A DNA stretch of 64,000 nucleotides, taken from assembly GCF_945859705.1 (NCBI RefSeq), contig NC_079136.1, forward strand, positions 124,462,028 through 124,526,027. Reading direction: 5' to 3'. Shown here piece after piece: positions 24,307-34,521 of the stretch. A model generated the notes under the pieces. It did no database searches, was not told the DNA's origin, and saw nothing but the letters and a program-made list of their open reading frames with translations. The number at the start of each line of letters is the position of its first letter. Position 1 is the first letter of the stretch. This stretch comes from Episyrphus balteatus. Taxonomy: Eukaryota > Arthropoda > Insecta > Diptera > Syrphidae. The position numbers and the translations under genes were made by a program.

Positions 24307-25824
24307 TAATAATAATTATTCAAGACAATTTTACAATTTTTTTTTTTTAAATATTAACAAAAAATATTTCTAGAGCACTTTAACCCGATTCAAATTGGTC
24401 TTAATTGTTTTTTCTCACATTTATATATATATTTTTTTTTAATATTTGAAATAGTAATAGAAAATGTTGGTGCTAAACACCAATAAGATTTTAGATTTTG
24501 ATTCAAAATATCAAAAATATTATGTCCACTTTCCAATTTTGTTTGTTACAACATCACGATTTTTTTTAACAAAAACTAGGGTCATTCCATTAAGAGAGAC
24601 ATCACGTTTTTTTTTAAATATGGCTATTTTCTGACCTCCTGTGGGCCAGTTCTATTCCCTTTCAAAATTCTTAAACAAAAAAAAAAAAATTAAAAAAAAT
24701 GTTACACATACACCACAGTGACCGCGAAACCTTTATTTTTTCATTTAAAGATTTCGCTGAAATAAGCAATGATCAATTGCAAATAAGGTACACCAAGAAA
24801 AATACAATTATATATTATTGACACGATCGAATATTTCGGAATTCATATTTGGGTACAACAAACCAAAATAAACCGGTAATTGTCAAAAAGTTAACCAGTT
24901 TCAGTACTTAAATTTAAACTTTAATAAATTTTCTAAGTTTTGAGTAGGTACAAAATTTTGTGCCTTTAGTATCATGAATTGATTAATGTCCTTAGTATAG
25001 GAAAATATGATGCAGAGATTATCCAAAACTTTTGGGAACCAAATTATGTATTTTGACTATAAATTTCTGTACCAAAACATGTTTTTTTTTTAATGGAATG
25101 CACTTTGTAACAAAATTACTGTTTTGCTATTTAACAATATTGCTCGTGTTTTATGTACCTACAACATTTTGTTCAGAATTACTTCACACAGAATTAAAAA
25201 AAAAAAAAAAAACTTTATCTTGGTACCAAATTTAAAATGAACATTTTTTATTTTGTAACTTTTTCATATTATGTATTTTATTTACACATAGAATTAAAAA
25301 AAAAATTCACTATAGTATAATCTTACTCTCGAACTAAAAACGCAGAGTTTAAATTTGCACAGATATTGCTTCTAAATTTTATATATTTTGTGCTTAGATT
25401 TCAAACAAATTCATATTTGTACTTAATTTTGTATTGCTAGTCTTAATTTGATTCCCCCACATATATGAATGATTGTCATTATGCATTAATATACAAAATG
25501 TGGACCATTCGTAATATTCATAATAATGTTGGTACCAAATTTAGTACATGTATAAAAATTATAGGTACATATGGAGTGTGAAAAATATTCTTTAGCATCA
25601 AAAAGGATATACCAAATTTCTGAAAGTTCTAAAAGTACTCAAAATCGAATTTTGGTACAATTTCTTTCTTATGGACTAATCTTCCAAAATTTTGAATTGT
25701 TGAACACAAAAACGGCAATCTGAACATAATTTCTCAAACCACTCTAGATCACCCTGTAATGACCAAGTAGTAAAATAGGCATCGTTAGCCCTTGTGTAGG
25801 TAAACGATTTTTGACATATACACA
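24307..25824. other. Non-coding stretch with recurrent GGTACCAAATTT-like words
   Basis: No gene is recognised. Variants of GGTACCAAATTT or its complement recur near 24949, 25070, 25221, 25541, 25610 and 25655, without other similarity between the flanks. Confidence 0.4.
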
Positions 25825-26577
25825 AGGGTGGGTCAAAAAAATGCAAATTCGTTTTTTTGATTTTGTACTTTGAAAACTCGATTGCTAGACACCTCTAGAA
25901 TATACTCACCAAATATGAGCTCTCTATCTTAATGGGAAGGTCCTCCGCTTTTCAATTTTCCATTTTTACATCAAGCTTCTACCAAAAAAAAAAAAAAATA
26001 ATTTTTTTATTAATTGACTTTTCAGCCACTAATTTAATAATAATGACTTTTCAGTGAATTAGAAAATTTTGAAAAGTAAAAAAAGTTTATTTTTGTTTAA
26101 CTTTGACCTCGAATATCTTTCAAATGGTTAGATAAATAAAAAAAAGTTAATAGGAACATTTTTGTGGAGCAATCTGTTTCCTACAAGAATATGTCATGCG
26201 CGTTTGATTATTATAATTTTTCAATTTGTTACAAAATTAAGAACAAAAAACGAATTTTTAAAGATTTTCTCGATATTTGGACCTCAAATATCTACTAAAC
26301 GGTTAGATAATTAAAAAAAAGTGTATTTAACCTTTTTTGTAGAGCGTTCAATTGTCTACAAGAATATGTAAGAAAATTGGCTAAAAATTCAATTAATAAA
26401 AAAAATATTTTTTTTTTGGTAGAAGCTTGATGTAAAAATGGAAAATTGAAAAGCGGAGGACCTTCCCATTAAGATAAAGAGCTCATATTTGGTGAGTATA
26501 TTCTAGAGGTGTCTAGCAATCGAGTTTTCAAAGTACAAAATCAAAAAAACGAATTTCGATTTTTTTGGACCCACCCT
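25825..26577. mobile_element. Foldback-type element with about 175-bp inverted arms
   Basis: The left arm (25825-about 26000) starts AGGGTGGGTC and runs through CTAGACACCTCTAGAATATA to ATCAAGCTTCTACCAAAA. The right arm (about 26402-26577) is its close reverse complement and ends GGACCCACCCT. The middle contains a direct duplication of about 190 bp (GACCTCRAATATCT, GGTTAGATAA, CTACAAGAATATGT). There is no coding frame. It could extrude a cruciform or be a non-autonomous DNA transposon. No clear target duplication was seen. Confidence 0.8.
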
Positions 26578-26754
26578 AATATACACTGGTATTTTTGTTT
26601 ATGCAACTTTTTTCCGACAACTATACTCGTAGTTGTCGTCGTTACTCGTTACGATACAATTACTCTTCCATGCCACCTCCAAAATTTTTTTCTATTTTTT
26701 TTTCTTTTTTTTCTCCCGATCGTAGCAGCAGGGATATGTCTCCTGTGGCAAAGT

Positions 26755-26758
26755 GCTC
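26755..26758. repeat. Target site duplication GCTC (left)
   Basis: GCTC immediately before the LTR start TG. The same four bases follow the other LTR at 36252-36255. A 4-bp duplication is within the usual range for BEL/Pao integrases. Confidence 0.8.
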
Positions 26759-28487
26759 TGTTTTTTGACCAACGTTGATACTTACAACTGTACGTATTCG
26801 ACGAAAGTTCAAATTTCATAAAAATAAGAAGTCGGAAGCGGTGATAATTTTATTAATAAATGTAAGTTTTATTATCCGTTCAATTTCTTAACAATTATTG
26901 GATAATGCTTAATTAATTAAATTTAATATAAATAACTATTTTCGAAAGATTTGTGTTTGACGTATATTGCCATCAAACACTTTCCAATCGAATTTTTAAT
27001 TATAAATACTACTTTATGTTAATTAATTACTAACAATCACAACTAAAAAAGGGTTTTTTCGAGATTATGTTCGAACGACGTATATTGTCATCGATCGATT
27101 TCAATTTCGAATTCCACCTTTTCTTTACTATTTAGTGTTAAATGTTAATGTTAAAAAATTATATCAAATTATATTTGTTTTACGTATATATTCGTAAAAC
27201 AATTTCAATTTGATTTACAACTTACAATTTTGTACGATCCTTCTTGCTTGAGATGTCGGGAAAAAGTGAGTTTCTCCAGAAAATTGTCGCCCTTTTATAT
27301 TCTAATTCGAGCTTTGGTGCTGCCATTCAAATTTGTAGAAATTTGTTGAAAATAATGAACCTTGGCAGCATTTTTCTTCCAGCTGCTTAGCTTTCATATG
27401 ATTGTTTGTTGTTGTCGGTATATATGTTTGTCTCTTTTTCACTTATTGGATCTATTAGGAATTATAAAATATTAAATTATTAATAAATTATTAACATTTT
27501 TTATAATTCATTACAAAATTATTGTTCCCCAACTAAATATTTGTATTGTGAATAAGATTTTTAATCTCGGTTTATAAAGTTGTATCGTTAAAACAACTTT
27601 GTTTATTCGCGCATGTTTGCAAGTGACGTTTAACTTTATTTGTTTGTTTTATTCGTGAAATATTTGTGTTTTGTTTAATTTTTTATTGTAAAAATATCAA
27701 AAGATTGTTAAGTTAATTAAATTTAATGTGTATTTGTTCGGGGACATAAATTTATAAGTGAAATTTTAGTAAAAATAATATGTGTACTTTGTAGGTTATG
27801 TTTTAATAAACCTTTTGTTGTAAATTTGTGTATTTAATTGTTTATATACAATTAAACATTTTCGTTTAATCATTAAAGTGATTATATTTGTTTATTTTAA
27901 TTGTTTATGTATATTTAATACAAAAAAAATAAACTTGTGACGTTGTGTGTTTTAATATAAGGGTTGCAAATTGCAACTTCAATGTAAATTGTTCATTTTG
28001 TGATTTATGTGTTGTTTTTTGTTTGTAATTTAGTGCTAATAGTTTATAAATATGAAACTAAAGCAATTTAATTTAATTTTTCTTTCATTTGCAGGTTCCA
28101 ACTCCCTTATAAGGCAATTGGATTTTGCTGGCGCTCCAATGGACATAAATTTGGAATTTTTTTTTTTATTTACATTGCATTTATAAAATAGGGTAAATTG
28201 ATGATATTTTACCTTTGCAACATATAAAAAAAAATCCTTTTTTTTTTTTTCTTTTTCAGGATTGAAGCTGAATATTAAGAATTTTTACTAATTTTAAGTT
28301 TAGAATTAAGTAAGATTAAGAATTTAATATGTGATATGTAATATGTAATCTTAAAAAAAATGAAAAACAAGATTTTTAATAAATTGTTTAATCTTTTAAT
28401 TCAGTGTTTAGTAAATTCATTTCTTTTATAAAATTATACAATGTGTTTTAATTTGCATTTAAATTCATTTTAATGTGTGGTTGAACA
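26759..28487 (-). repeat. LTR (3' LTR of the BEL/Pao element)
   Basis: 1729 bp, starting TGTTTTTTGACC and ending GGTTGAACA on the + strand (TG...CA on both strands). Differences from the other LTR: CAAACACT versus CAAATACT, AACAACTTT versus AACAACCTT, TTAAGTTAA versus TTAAATTAA, and one A in a poly-A run near 28225. The LTR is long, AT-rich and has no frame of note. Confidence 0.95.
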
Positions 28488-29072
28488 TACTCCCCCCGTT
28501 GAACGGTTACGTTCAAGTATTCTGGCCTTTATTTTTTCTATCCCACGGCGATGGTGGTGATGAAAGACAACCTTTCCAGCCTTGTTTACGTTTACCTTAA
28601 CTTGGTACCTGTCAGGTAGGTTCACCGAAAATTGCTTCCTCTTACTATTTCGGATCCTTTCAAAATCAATCCTACTAAGAGTATCCCTGTTAATGAAGAG
28701 TTCTTCCCCTTCGCGGGTTATAAACTTCTGGTAATCATTATCTATCCTCATTTTTATTTCTTGGATAGTGGAGGATGGGCGTAATCTATCGAGGGAATGT
28801 ATCGTCGACCCATTAATAGTAACCGGAATCGGTATGCCTTCGTTTCTATGGATTTGTATTTGGGGTTCGGTAAAGCCTTCATTATTTTGAATAAATTCGG
28901 ATTCATTCTCCACTTCAGCCGACCACCTTAATTCGGATTCATTCTCCACTTCAGCCGACCACCTTAGGTTTTCCTGTATCAATTCTACCAATGGGGTTGA
29001 AATGGTAGGTGGTGAAAACCTTATATCCTCAAGAATGGTGATATAATCCATATCGTCCCAGTTGGATTGCAT
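28470..29072 (-). CDS. Accessory ORF downstream of BEL/Pao pol, unknown function
   Basis: 200 codons starting 113 bp after the gag-pol stop in the direction of transcription. The stop codon lies 18 bp inside the 3' LTR, so the coding frame runs across the polypurine tract and the LTR edge. I do not recognise the protein. The N-terminal half is acidic and contains an exact 36-bp (12-residue) tandem duplication (28894-28929 and 28930-28965, LRWSAEVENESE twice). The C-terminal third is basic with an H-H-H-H-R-R patch. No signal peptide or membrane segment is seen, so an envelope-type protein is not supported. It would need splicing, re-initiation or readthrough to be expressed. Its intactness beside a near-identical LTR pair could be youth rather than selection. 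Confidence 0.6.
   Translation of the reverse strand: MQSNWDDMDYITILEDIRFSPPTISTPLVELIQENLRWSAEVENESELRWSAEVENESEFIQNNEGFTEPQIQIHRNEGIPIPVTINGSTIHSLDRLRPSSTIQEIKMRIDNDYQKFITREGEELFINRDTLSRIDFERIRNSKRKQFSVNLPDRYQVKVNVNKAGKVVFHHHHRRGIEKIKARILERNRSTGGVCSTTH
28488..28497 (-). promoter_or_regulatory. Polypurine tract of the BEL/Pao element
   Basis: On the - strand GGGGGGAGTA directly precedes the 3' LTR start TGTTCAACC, the position where plus-strand DNA synthesis is primed. The purine run lies inside the accessory ORF. Confidence 0.75.
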
Positions 29073-29185
29073 ATTAAACTGTAAGAATATTTATCTGTAG
29101 AAATTTGTATGAAAGTTTTATAAGTACGACACGACATGTAACTACTACAAACAACACATGGACAAAGTATTAGTATAAATTGGTT

Positions 29186-32100
29186 TCATGTTGTCGTAAT
29201 AGTTTCGACTTGGTCGATCGGCAAACGACAAATTTTTACAATGGGTCTTTGACAAGTACTAAATCTTGTTCGAACCGTTACAACTCGTACCAATCCATCC
29301 TTTCCAGGATGAATCATTTGTATTATCCCTAAAGGCCAAGCAGTCGGTGGAGTGTTTTCATCCTTTATTAGGACAACATCTCCAACCTTAAGGCTTTGTT
29401 CGTTGGTTAGCCATTTAGGGCGTTGTTGGAGACGGTTTAAATATTCCGTTGACCATCTTTTCCAAAAATGTTGATTCATTTGTTGGACATGTTTCCATCT
29501 TTGGTTGAACGAAGAGTTTGATGCTGTTAGGTCAGGTTCAGGGATTGCATTTAAAGCCTGACCGATGAGGAAGTGACCTGGGGTTAGAACCGCCAGATCA
29601 TCAATATCATTTCTCAATGCACATAAGGGTCTTGAGTTTAGACATGCTTCAATTTGAGCAAGCAATGTCGCGAGTTCTTCAAATGTGCAAACCGTTGTGC
29701 CTAGCACACGACGTAAATGATATTTGATGGATTTTACACCTGCTTCCCATAATCCTCCGTGATGTGGAGCGGCAGGTGGGTTGAAATGCCAGTTAATGTT
29801 TAAGGTTGACAAATAATTTGCTATGTTTGGAGCTGCTTCCTTGATGGCTTGTTCTAGATCGCGATCCAATTTCACCTTTCCACCTTTAAAGTTCGTTCCG
29901 CAATCTGAATATATGTCCGAGCATAATCCTCGTCGAGACACGAACCTTTTTAAAGCTGCTATGAAAGCCATTGAGGTCAAATCTGATACGACCTCTATAT
30001 GTATAGCTTTGGTTGCCATGCATACGAAGATACAAAAATATCCTTTGTAATGTTTTGCGTTTCTGTGAGTGGACATTTTAAGTTGTATGGGTCCAGCGTA
30101 ATCAATACCCACATGTGTAAAGGGTCTTGTGAGGTTAACTCTAGGTGCCGGCAAAGCTCCCATTAGTTGTTGCGTTGTTGCTGCTCGATGTTTTGCACAT
30201 ATAACGCATTTATGAATTTCCCGTGTTACGACTCGTTTTCCATCGAGGATCCAAAAATTATTGCGAAGAGTGTTAAGAACCAATGAAGTGCCTCCATGCA
30301 ATGTTTCCTTATGGGCCTTATCAATAATCAAGTTACAGACGTGATGATCTCGTGGTAAAATGATGGGGTGTTTCATATCATATGGAACATCTGCGTTTTC
30401 CAGTCTACCTCTAACTCGGATCAAACCATTTCCATCTAAGAATGGGCTAAGCGTTATAAGCTGACTTTTCTTGGATAGAGGTTTTTCTGCCTTGAATATA
30501 TCTAACTCAGATTTAAAGGCTGAGATTTGTACCATTTTTAAGATCAGCGTGCTTGATTCATTCAATTCCTTAACGGATAACGGACTTGTTCGTTTATTTT
30601 CACGGTCGCGACAATTTTCGACGAATCGCAATACCGTAGCTATTACTCTGACAAGTTTAGTGTATGATGAATACTTTGGCAACCAGTCGCTTGAAGACGT
30701 TGAAAGTAATGTGTTTATAGATGGTGCCTTGGCTTCTAAGGTTGTTCCTTCGAGTTGAATTGGATTTCTTGGCCATTGGGTTTGATTTTGGCTAAGCCAT
30801 TCAGGTCCATGCCACCATAGATCACAATCAAGGATTTGCCTGGTTGTTATTCCCCGCGAAGCTAAATCAGCTGGATTATCCTTTGTGGGAACATGATGCC
30901 AATATTCAGTAGGTGTCACATCTTGAATTTCTGCAACTCTGTTTGCAACGTAAGTTTTCCATTTCGATGGATGCTCTCGAATCCATTGTAAAACAATAGT
31001 AGCATCCGTCCATAGAAATACAGGAAAGGTTTCAAGTTGCATGTCTTGAATCGTAGCTTTTATAAGTTTGGCTAGCAACAATGCGCCGTTTAATTCCAAA
31101 CGAGGTAAAGTTATTGGTTTTACTGGAGCAACCTTGGATTTTGCAGTTAATAAATTTACCTTGATGTTTCCATTTTCATCTTGGGTTCGAATATATAGAA
31201 CTGCGGCATATGCTTTAATAGAAGCATCACAAAATCCGTGAATTTGGTTTGTTTGGTTGGTTTTCGATATACCAATCCATCGCGGAATCTTTAGTTTATT
31301 CAGATTTTTTAAATCCTCTTTAAAATCGTACCATTGTTGTGTGATATCTTGAGAAACCTTGCTATCCCAAGAGTAACCGCCGATCCAGAGGGTTTGAATA
31401 AGTATTTTGGCTGTTATGATGATAGGCGAGATCCATCCAACTGGATCGTACAATGATGCTATTTCCGAGAGTATGATACGTTTGGTTTTGGCCTGCGTAT
31501 CTGATAAACCTTGAACATTAAAAGTGAAGTAGTCTTCTGCAGGATACCATCGAATTCCCAGAGTTTTTACAGATTCCGTTTCTTGTAGTTCGAGTGAACC
31601 TTGTAGCTCCTTATCTTCTGTTGGTAAGTGTGATATGACTTCTACTCGGTTACTTGCCCACTTTCGGAGTTTAAATCCACTCTTACTAAGCATATCTCGT
31701 AACTGCCTTTGTAATTCCAGGCATTCATCGATGGTTTCTGCTCCACTCAGTAAATCATCAACGTAAAATTCTGATGATGTTGCCTTCACTGCTAATGGAT
31801 ATGTTTCTTGTTCATCTAGTGCTGCTTGTTGTACTGTGCGAACGGATAAAAATTGTGCAGGGGACACGCCAAAGGTGACGGTCTTAAGTTGATAATCTTT
31901 AAGCATTTTTGTTTCTGGATCTCTCCATAGGATGCGCTGAAACGTGCGATGTTCTGGGTGCATCCAAATCATTCGATACATTTTTTCAACGTCTGCTGTG
32001 ATCACTACCTTATGTTTTCTCCAATTGAGAACAGTAGAGAATAACTTCGGTTGTATGGTTGGACCGATCAATAATTGCTCGTTCAGTGATTTACCATTTG

Positions 32101-34333
32101 TAGTTTTAGCAGATGCGTCGAAAACTACCCGTAGTTTGGTAGTGGTGCTTTGTTTAAAAACCGCATGATGTGGTATGTAATAATGTGGTTCATTTGGTTT
32201 GGGTGGTTCACATTCTTCCATGTGACCCATGGTTATATATTCATCCAAACAGGCTTCATACTCGCGTTTAAGTTGTGCGTTCTTGGATAGTTTCCTTTGT
32301 AAATATTCATAACGCCTCAGCGCGAGTTCCCTTGAGGAACCTAGACTTGGTCCATTTGGATCTGTGAATGGTAATTTTACCATATATTGATTATTTGGCA
32401 GCCGTTCATAGTTGGCTTTATATAACTCCTCACATTTTTGATCTTCTGGAGTTTGTGTGTTGAAGGTTTGCACTTCTTCCATCTCCCAGAATTTCTGAAG
32501 TAGAAATCCGAGTTCGTTGATGGGGTTTGTAGTTGCGATGAATGTCTTTACTGAAACGTTAGGTGAGATAAAATTATTTCCTAATATTATCCATCCAAAT
32601 ATAGTGTTGATGGCGACTACGGATCTACCTGGAGCGTAGCGTATGCCTTCGCGAATAATATGGCCATATACATCAGCTCCAAGTAAAATGTCGACTGGAT
32701 TAGGTTTCCAGAATGTTGGATCCGCTAGTTCAAGATTTTTGAAATGTTTTAAGACTTGACTTGATGTTTCTTTAGCTGGCAGTAGGTCAGTGATTGTTTC
32801 TAATACGAACATTTTCACTTCTACCGCCGTATGGTTGTTTTTAGTAGATTTAAGTCTTAACTGCACCCTTTGTTTGGAACATGCAGTTTGGTTTTTGCTT
32901 AGACCGTGAATTTGTATTGATGTGGGTGTTCCACGTATTTGCATCCTCTGACAGGCTTTTTCTGTGATGAATGAGGTTTGCGATCCTGTATCTATCAGGC
33001 ATCGCAATATTGTTGAACGACCATTGCGGTCACATGCTGTTGCCAACGCCGTTGGCAATAGAGCATTACAATTTTCCATTGACAGGAAAGTGTTTGTCCT
33101 TTCAGCATCATTACTGTTAACCCTTTCAGTATTTGAATCCTTTGATGAAGACTCATCGAAATGAAGTGTAGTGTGATGTGATTGATGACATTGTTTGCAT
33201 TTAAACTTATTTCGACACTTTGCGTGCGAATGTTTGTTTGAAAAACAGTTAAGGCATCTATTCGATGCTTTAATTATTTTTTTGCGTGTAGGTACATCCA
33301 TATTTAAATAAGTTTTACAGGTCCCAACGTAATGTTTTTCATTGCAGGCGGGGCAATGAGAATTAACGACGGTGTGATAGGTTTGAATGTTTTCCCTTTT
33401 TATGTTGGCGGTACTTGGTTTTGCACCAATGGTATTACCGATGGATTCCAATACTCGAATCCTTTTGTTTAAAAATGCTAAAAATGTTGAGTATTTTGGA
33501 AGTTCTTGGTTATCTCCCAATTCCTCTTCCCAGAGGCGCAATGTCATAAATGGTAATTTTTGAACTATTAAAAATATTAACAATGCATCCCATTGACTGG
33601 TGTCTATTTTCAACGCCTTGAGCTGCTGTAAGCACTCTTCGGTTGTATCGACTAACATTTTTAGGCTCTTTCCCGATTCAGCAGTAATTTTGATTTGGTT
33701 GACTAGGGTCTTGAGGTGAAAATTTGCTAAAGTTCTAGTATTTTCATATCGCTTTTTTAATTTACTCCAAGCCGGTTCATAATCTTGATTAGTGATGGGA
33801 GTATGTTTTAATAATTTTTCCGCATCACCACTAAGACATCCCTTTAAATAATGGAGTTTTTGTACCGGTTGCAGCTGGTTGTTATCATGAATTAATGATG
33901 TGAATAAATCGGAAAATGATCTCCATGAATTATAATCACCATCGAATTTTGGCAATGTAATTTTTGGCAATTGAGTATATTTGAACTGAGGTTCTGCTAA
34001 AACCGTTGAATTTGGGTTGGTATCTGTAGCTGTTCTATTGATACCATCTTCAAGCTCGCCCATATACTCATCGTATTTGATTTCGATTTCATCGAATTGT
34101 TGCTTTTTTATATAAGCATTCTCGCACTCAGCCTTTGATATGATGATGGCTTCATTTATTTGTCGATCTTGTTTAACGAATTCATGCCAAAACTCACGCA
34201 TATCGATCATTTTTTGTTTGTAAAAACCAGCCGTTCGTTTTTCCAATCTGGTTTTCTTGCCATTTTCGATTGTTTTTTCAATCTTCGTTTTCAAAACGAG
34301 TTGATTGACTAATAGCTTGTCAAGATCATTCAT
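29186..34333 (-). CDS. BEL/Pao Gag-Pol polyprotein
   Basis: Single intact frame of 1715 residues. N-terminal coiled or charged region, then a Gag-like DUF1759 region (around residues 115-290, with LPKITLPKFDGDYNSW). Cys/His zinc-binding motifs lie near residues 324-390 (CPAC, CLNC, CKQC). An aspartic protease of the DUF1758 type follows with DTGSQTSF near residue 447. Reverse transcriptase has the YVDD catalytic box near residue 858. The Pao-type RNase H region (about 1030-1160) includes GFCDAS, LWTDA and NPADLASRG. The integrase has an HHCC zinc finger (about 1340-1385) and a DDE core, with Asp in GIDYAGP (about 1413), Asp in SDCGTNF (about 1478) and Glu in GGLWEAG (about 1527). A C-terminal DUF5641-like region ends the protein. 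The order PR-RT-RH-IN and the A17/DUF1759/DUF1758 set are diagnostic of BEL/Pao. No frameshift or stop is seen. The start is the first ATG of the frame, about 190 bp inside the 5' LTR edge. Confidence 0.96.
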   Translation of the reverse strand: MNDLDKLLVNQLVLKTKIEKTIENGKKTRLEKRTAGFYKQKMIDMREFWHEFVKQDRQINEAIIISKAECENAYIKKQQFDEIEIKYDEYMGELEDGINRTATDTNPNSTVLAEPQFKYTQLPKITLPKFDGDYNSWRSFSDLFTSLIHDNNQLQPVQKLHYLKGCLSGDAEKLLKHTPITNQDYEPAWSKLKKRYENTRTLANFHLKTLVNQIKITAESGKSLKMLVDTTEECLQQLKALKIDTSQWDALLIFLIVQKLPFMTLRLWEEELGDNQELPKYSTFLAFLNKRIRVLESIGNTIGAKPSTANIKRENIQTYHTVVNSHCPACNEKHYVGTCKTYLNMDVPTRKKIIKASNRCLNCFSNKHSHAKCRNKFKCKQCHQSHHTTLHFDESSSKDSNTERVNSNDAERTNTFLSMENCNALLPTALATACDRNGRSTILRCLIDTGSQTSFITEKACQRMQIRGTPTSIQIHGLSKNQTACSKQRVQLRLKSTKNNHTAVEVKMFVLETITDLLPAKETSSQVLKHFKNLELADPTFWKPNPVDILLGADVYGHIIREGIRYAPGRSVVAINTIFGWIILGNNFISPNVSVKTFIATTNPINELGFLLQKFWEMEEVQTFNTQTPEDQKCEELYKANYERLPNNQYMVKLPFTDPNGPSLGSSRELALRRYEYLQRKLSKNAQLKREYEACLDEYITMGHMEECEPPKPNEPHYYIPHHAVFKQSTTTKLRVVFDASAKTTNGKSLNEQLLIGPTIQPKLFSTVLNWRKHKVVITADVEKMYRMIWMHPEHRTFQRILWRDPETKMLKDYQLKTVTFGVSPAQFLSVRTVQQAALDEQETYPLAVKATSSEFYVDDLLSGAETIDECLELQRQLRDMLSKSGFKLRKWASNRVEVISHLPTEDKELQGSLELQETESVKTLGIRWYPAEDYFTFNVQGLSDTQAKTKRIILSEIASLYDPVGWISPIIITAKILIQTLWIGGYSWDSKVSQDITQQWYDFKEDLKNLNKLKIPRWIGISKTNQTNQIHGFCDASIKAYAAVLYIRTQDENGNIKVNLLTAKSKVAPVKPITLPRLELNGALLLAKLIKATIQDMQLETFPVFLWTDATIVLQWIREHPSKWKTYVANRVAEIQDVTPTEYWHHVPTKDNPADLASRGITTRQILDCDLWWHGPEWLSQNQTQWPRNPIQLEGTTLEAKAPSINTLLSTSSSDWLPKYSSYTKLVRVIATVLRFVENCRDRENKRTSPLSVKELNESSTLILKMVQISAFKSELDIFKAEKPLSKKSQLITLSPFLDGNGLIRVRGRLENADVPYDMKHPIILPRDHHVCNLIIDKAHKETLHGGTSLVLNTLRNNFWILDGKRVVTREIHKCVICAKHRAATTQQLMGALPAPRVNLTRPFTHVGIDYAGPIQLKMSTHRNAKHYKGYFCIFVCMATKAIHIEVVSDLTSMAFIAALKRFVSRRGLCSDIYSDCGTNFKGGKVKLDRDLEQAIKEAAPNIANYLSTLNINWHFNPPAAPHHGGLWEAGVKSIKYHLRRVLGTTVCTFEELATLLAQIEACLNSRPLCALRNDIDDLAVLTPGHFLIGQALNAIPEPDLTASNSSFNQRWKHVQQMNQHFWKRWSTEYLNRLQQRPKWLTNEQSLKVGDVVLIKDENTPPTAWPLGIIQMIHPGKDGLVRVVTVRTRFSTCQRPIVKICRLPIDQVETITTT

Positions 34334-34503
34334 GATTGAATGGATATAAATGCGATTAATTTGTGACCCGGTCGTGTAATTGATTTTTTTTTGCTGTGAT
34401 TAGCACAGAAAAAAAAACAAAGTGAACAAAAAAAAAAATAATAAAAAAAAAAGAAAAGTATTCGGTTTTAATAAACTAACAAATTATTAATATTTATCAC
34501 CTT

Positions 34504-34521
34504 CCTGGATGGAACCACCAA
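34504..34521 (-). promoter_or_regulatory. Candidate primer binding site
   Basis: On the - strand, TGGTGGTTCCATCCAGG starts one base after the 5' LTR. It begins with the TGG that pairs with a tRNA CCA end. I could not assign the tRNA. Confidence 0.6.

Noticed and set aside
28470..29072. Envelope-type protein for the BEL/Pao accessory frame
   Set aside because: No signal peptide, cysteine pattern or membrane segment is visible.
29823..33164. + strand frames inside the retrotransposon
   Set aside because: They are antisense shadows of the gag-pol frame.
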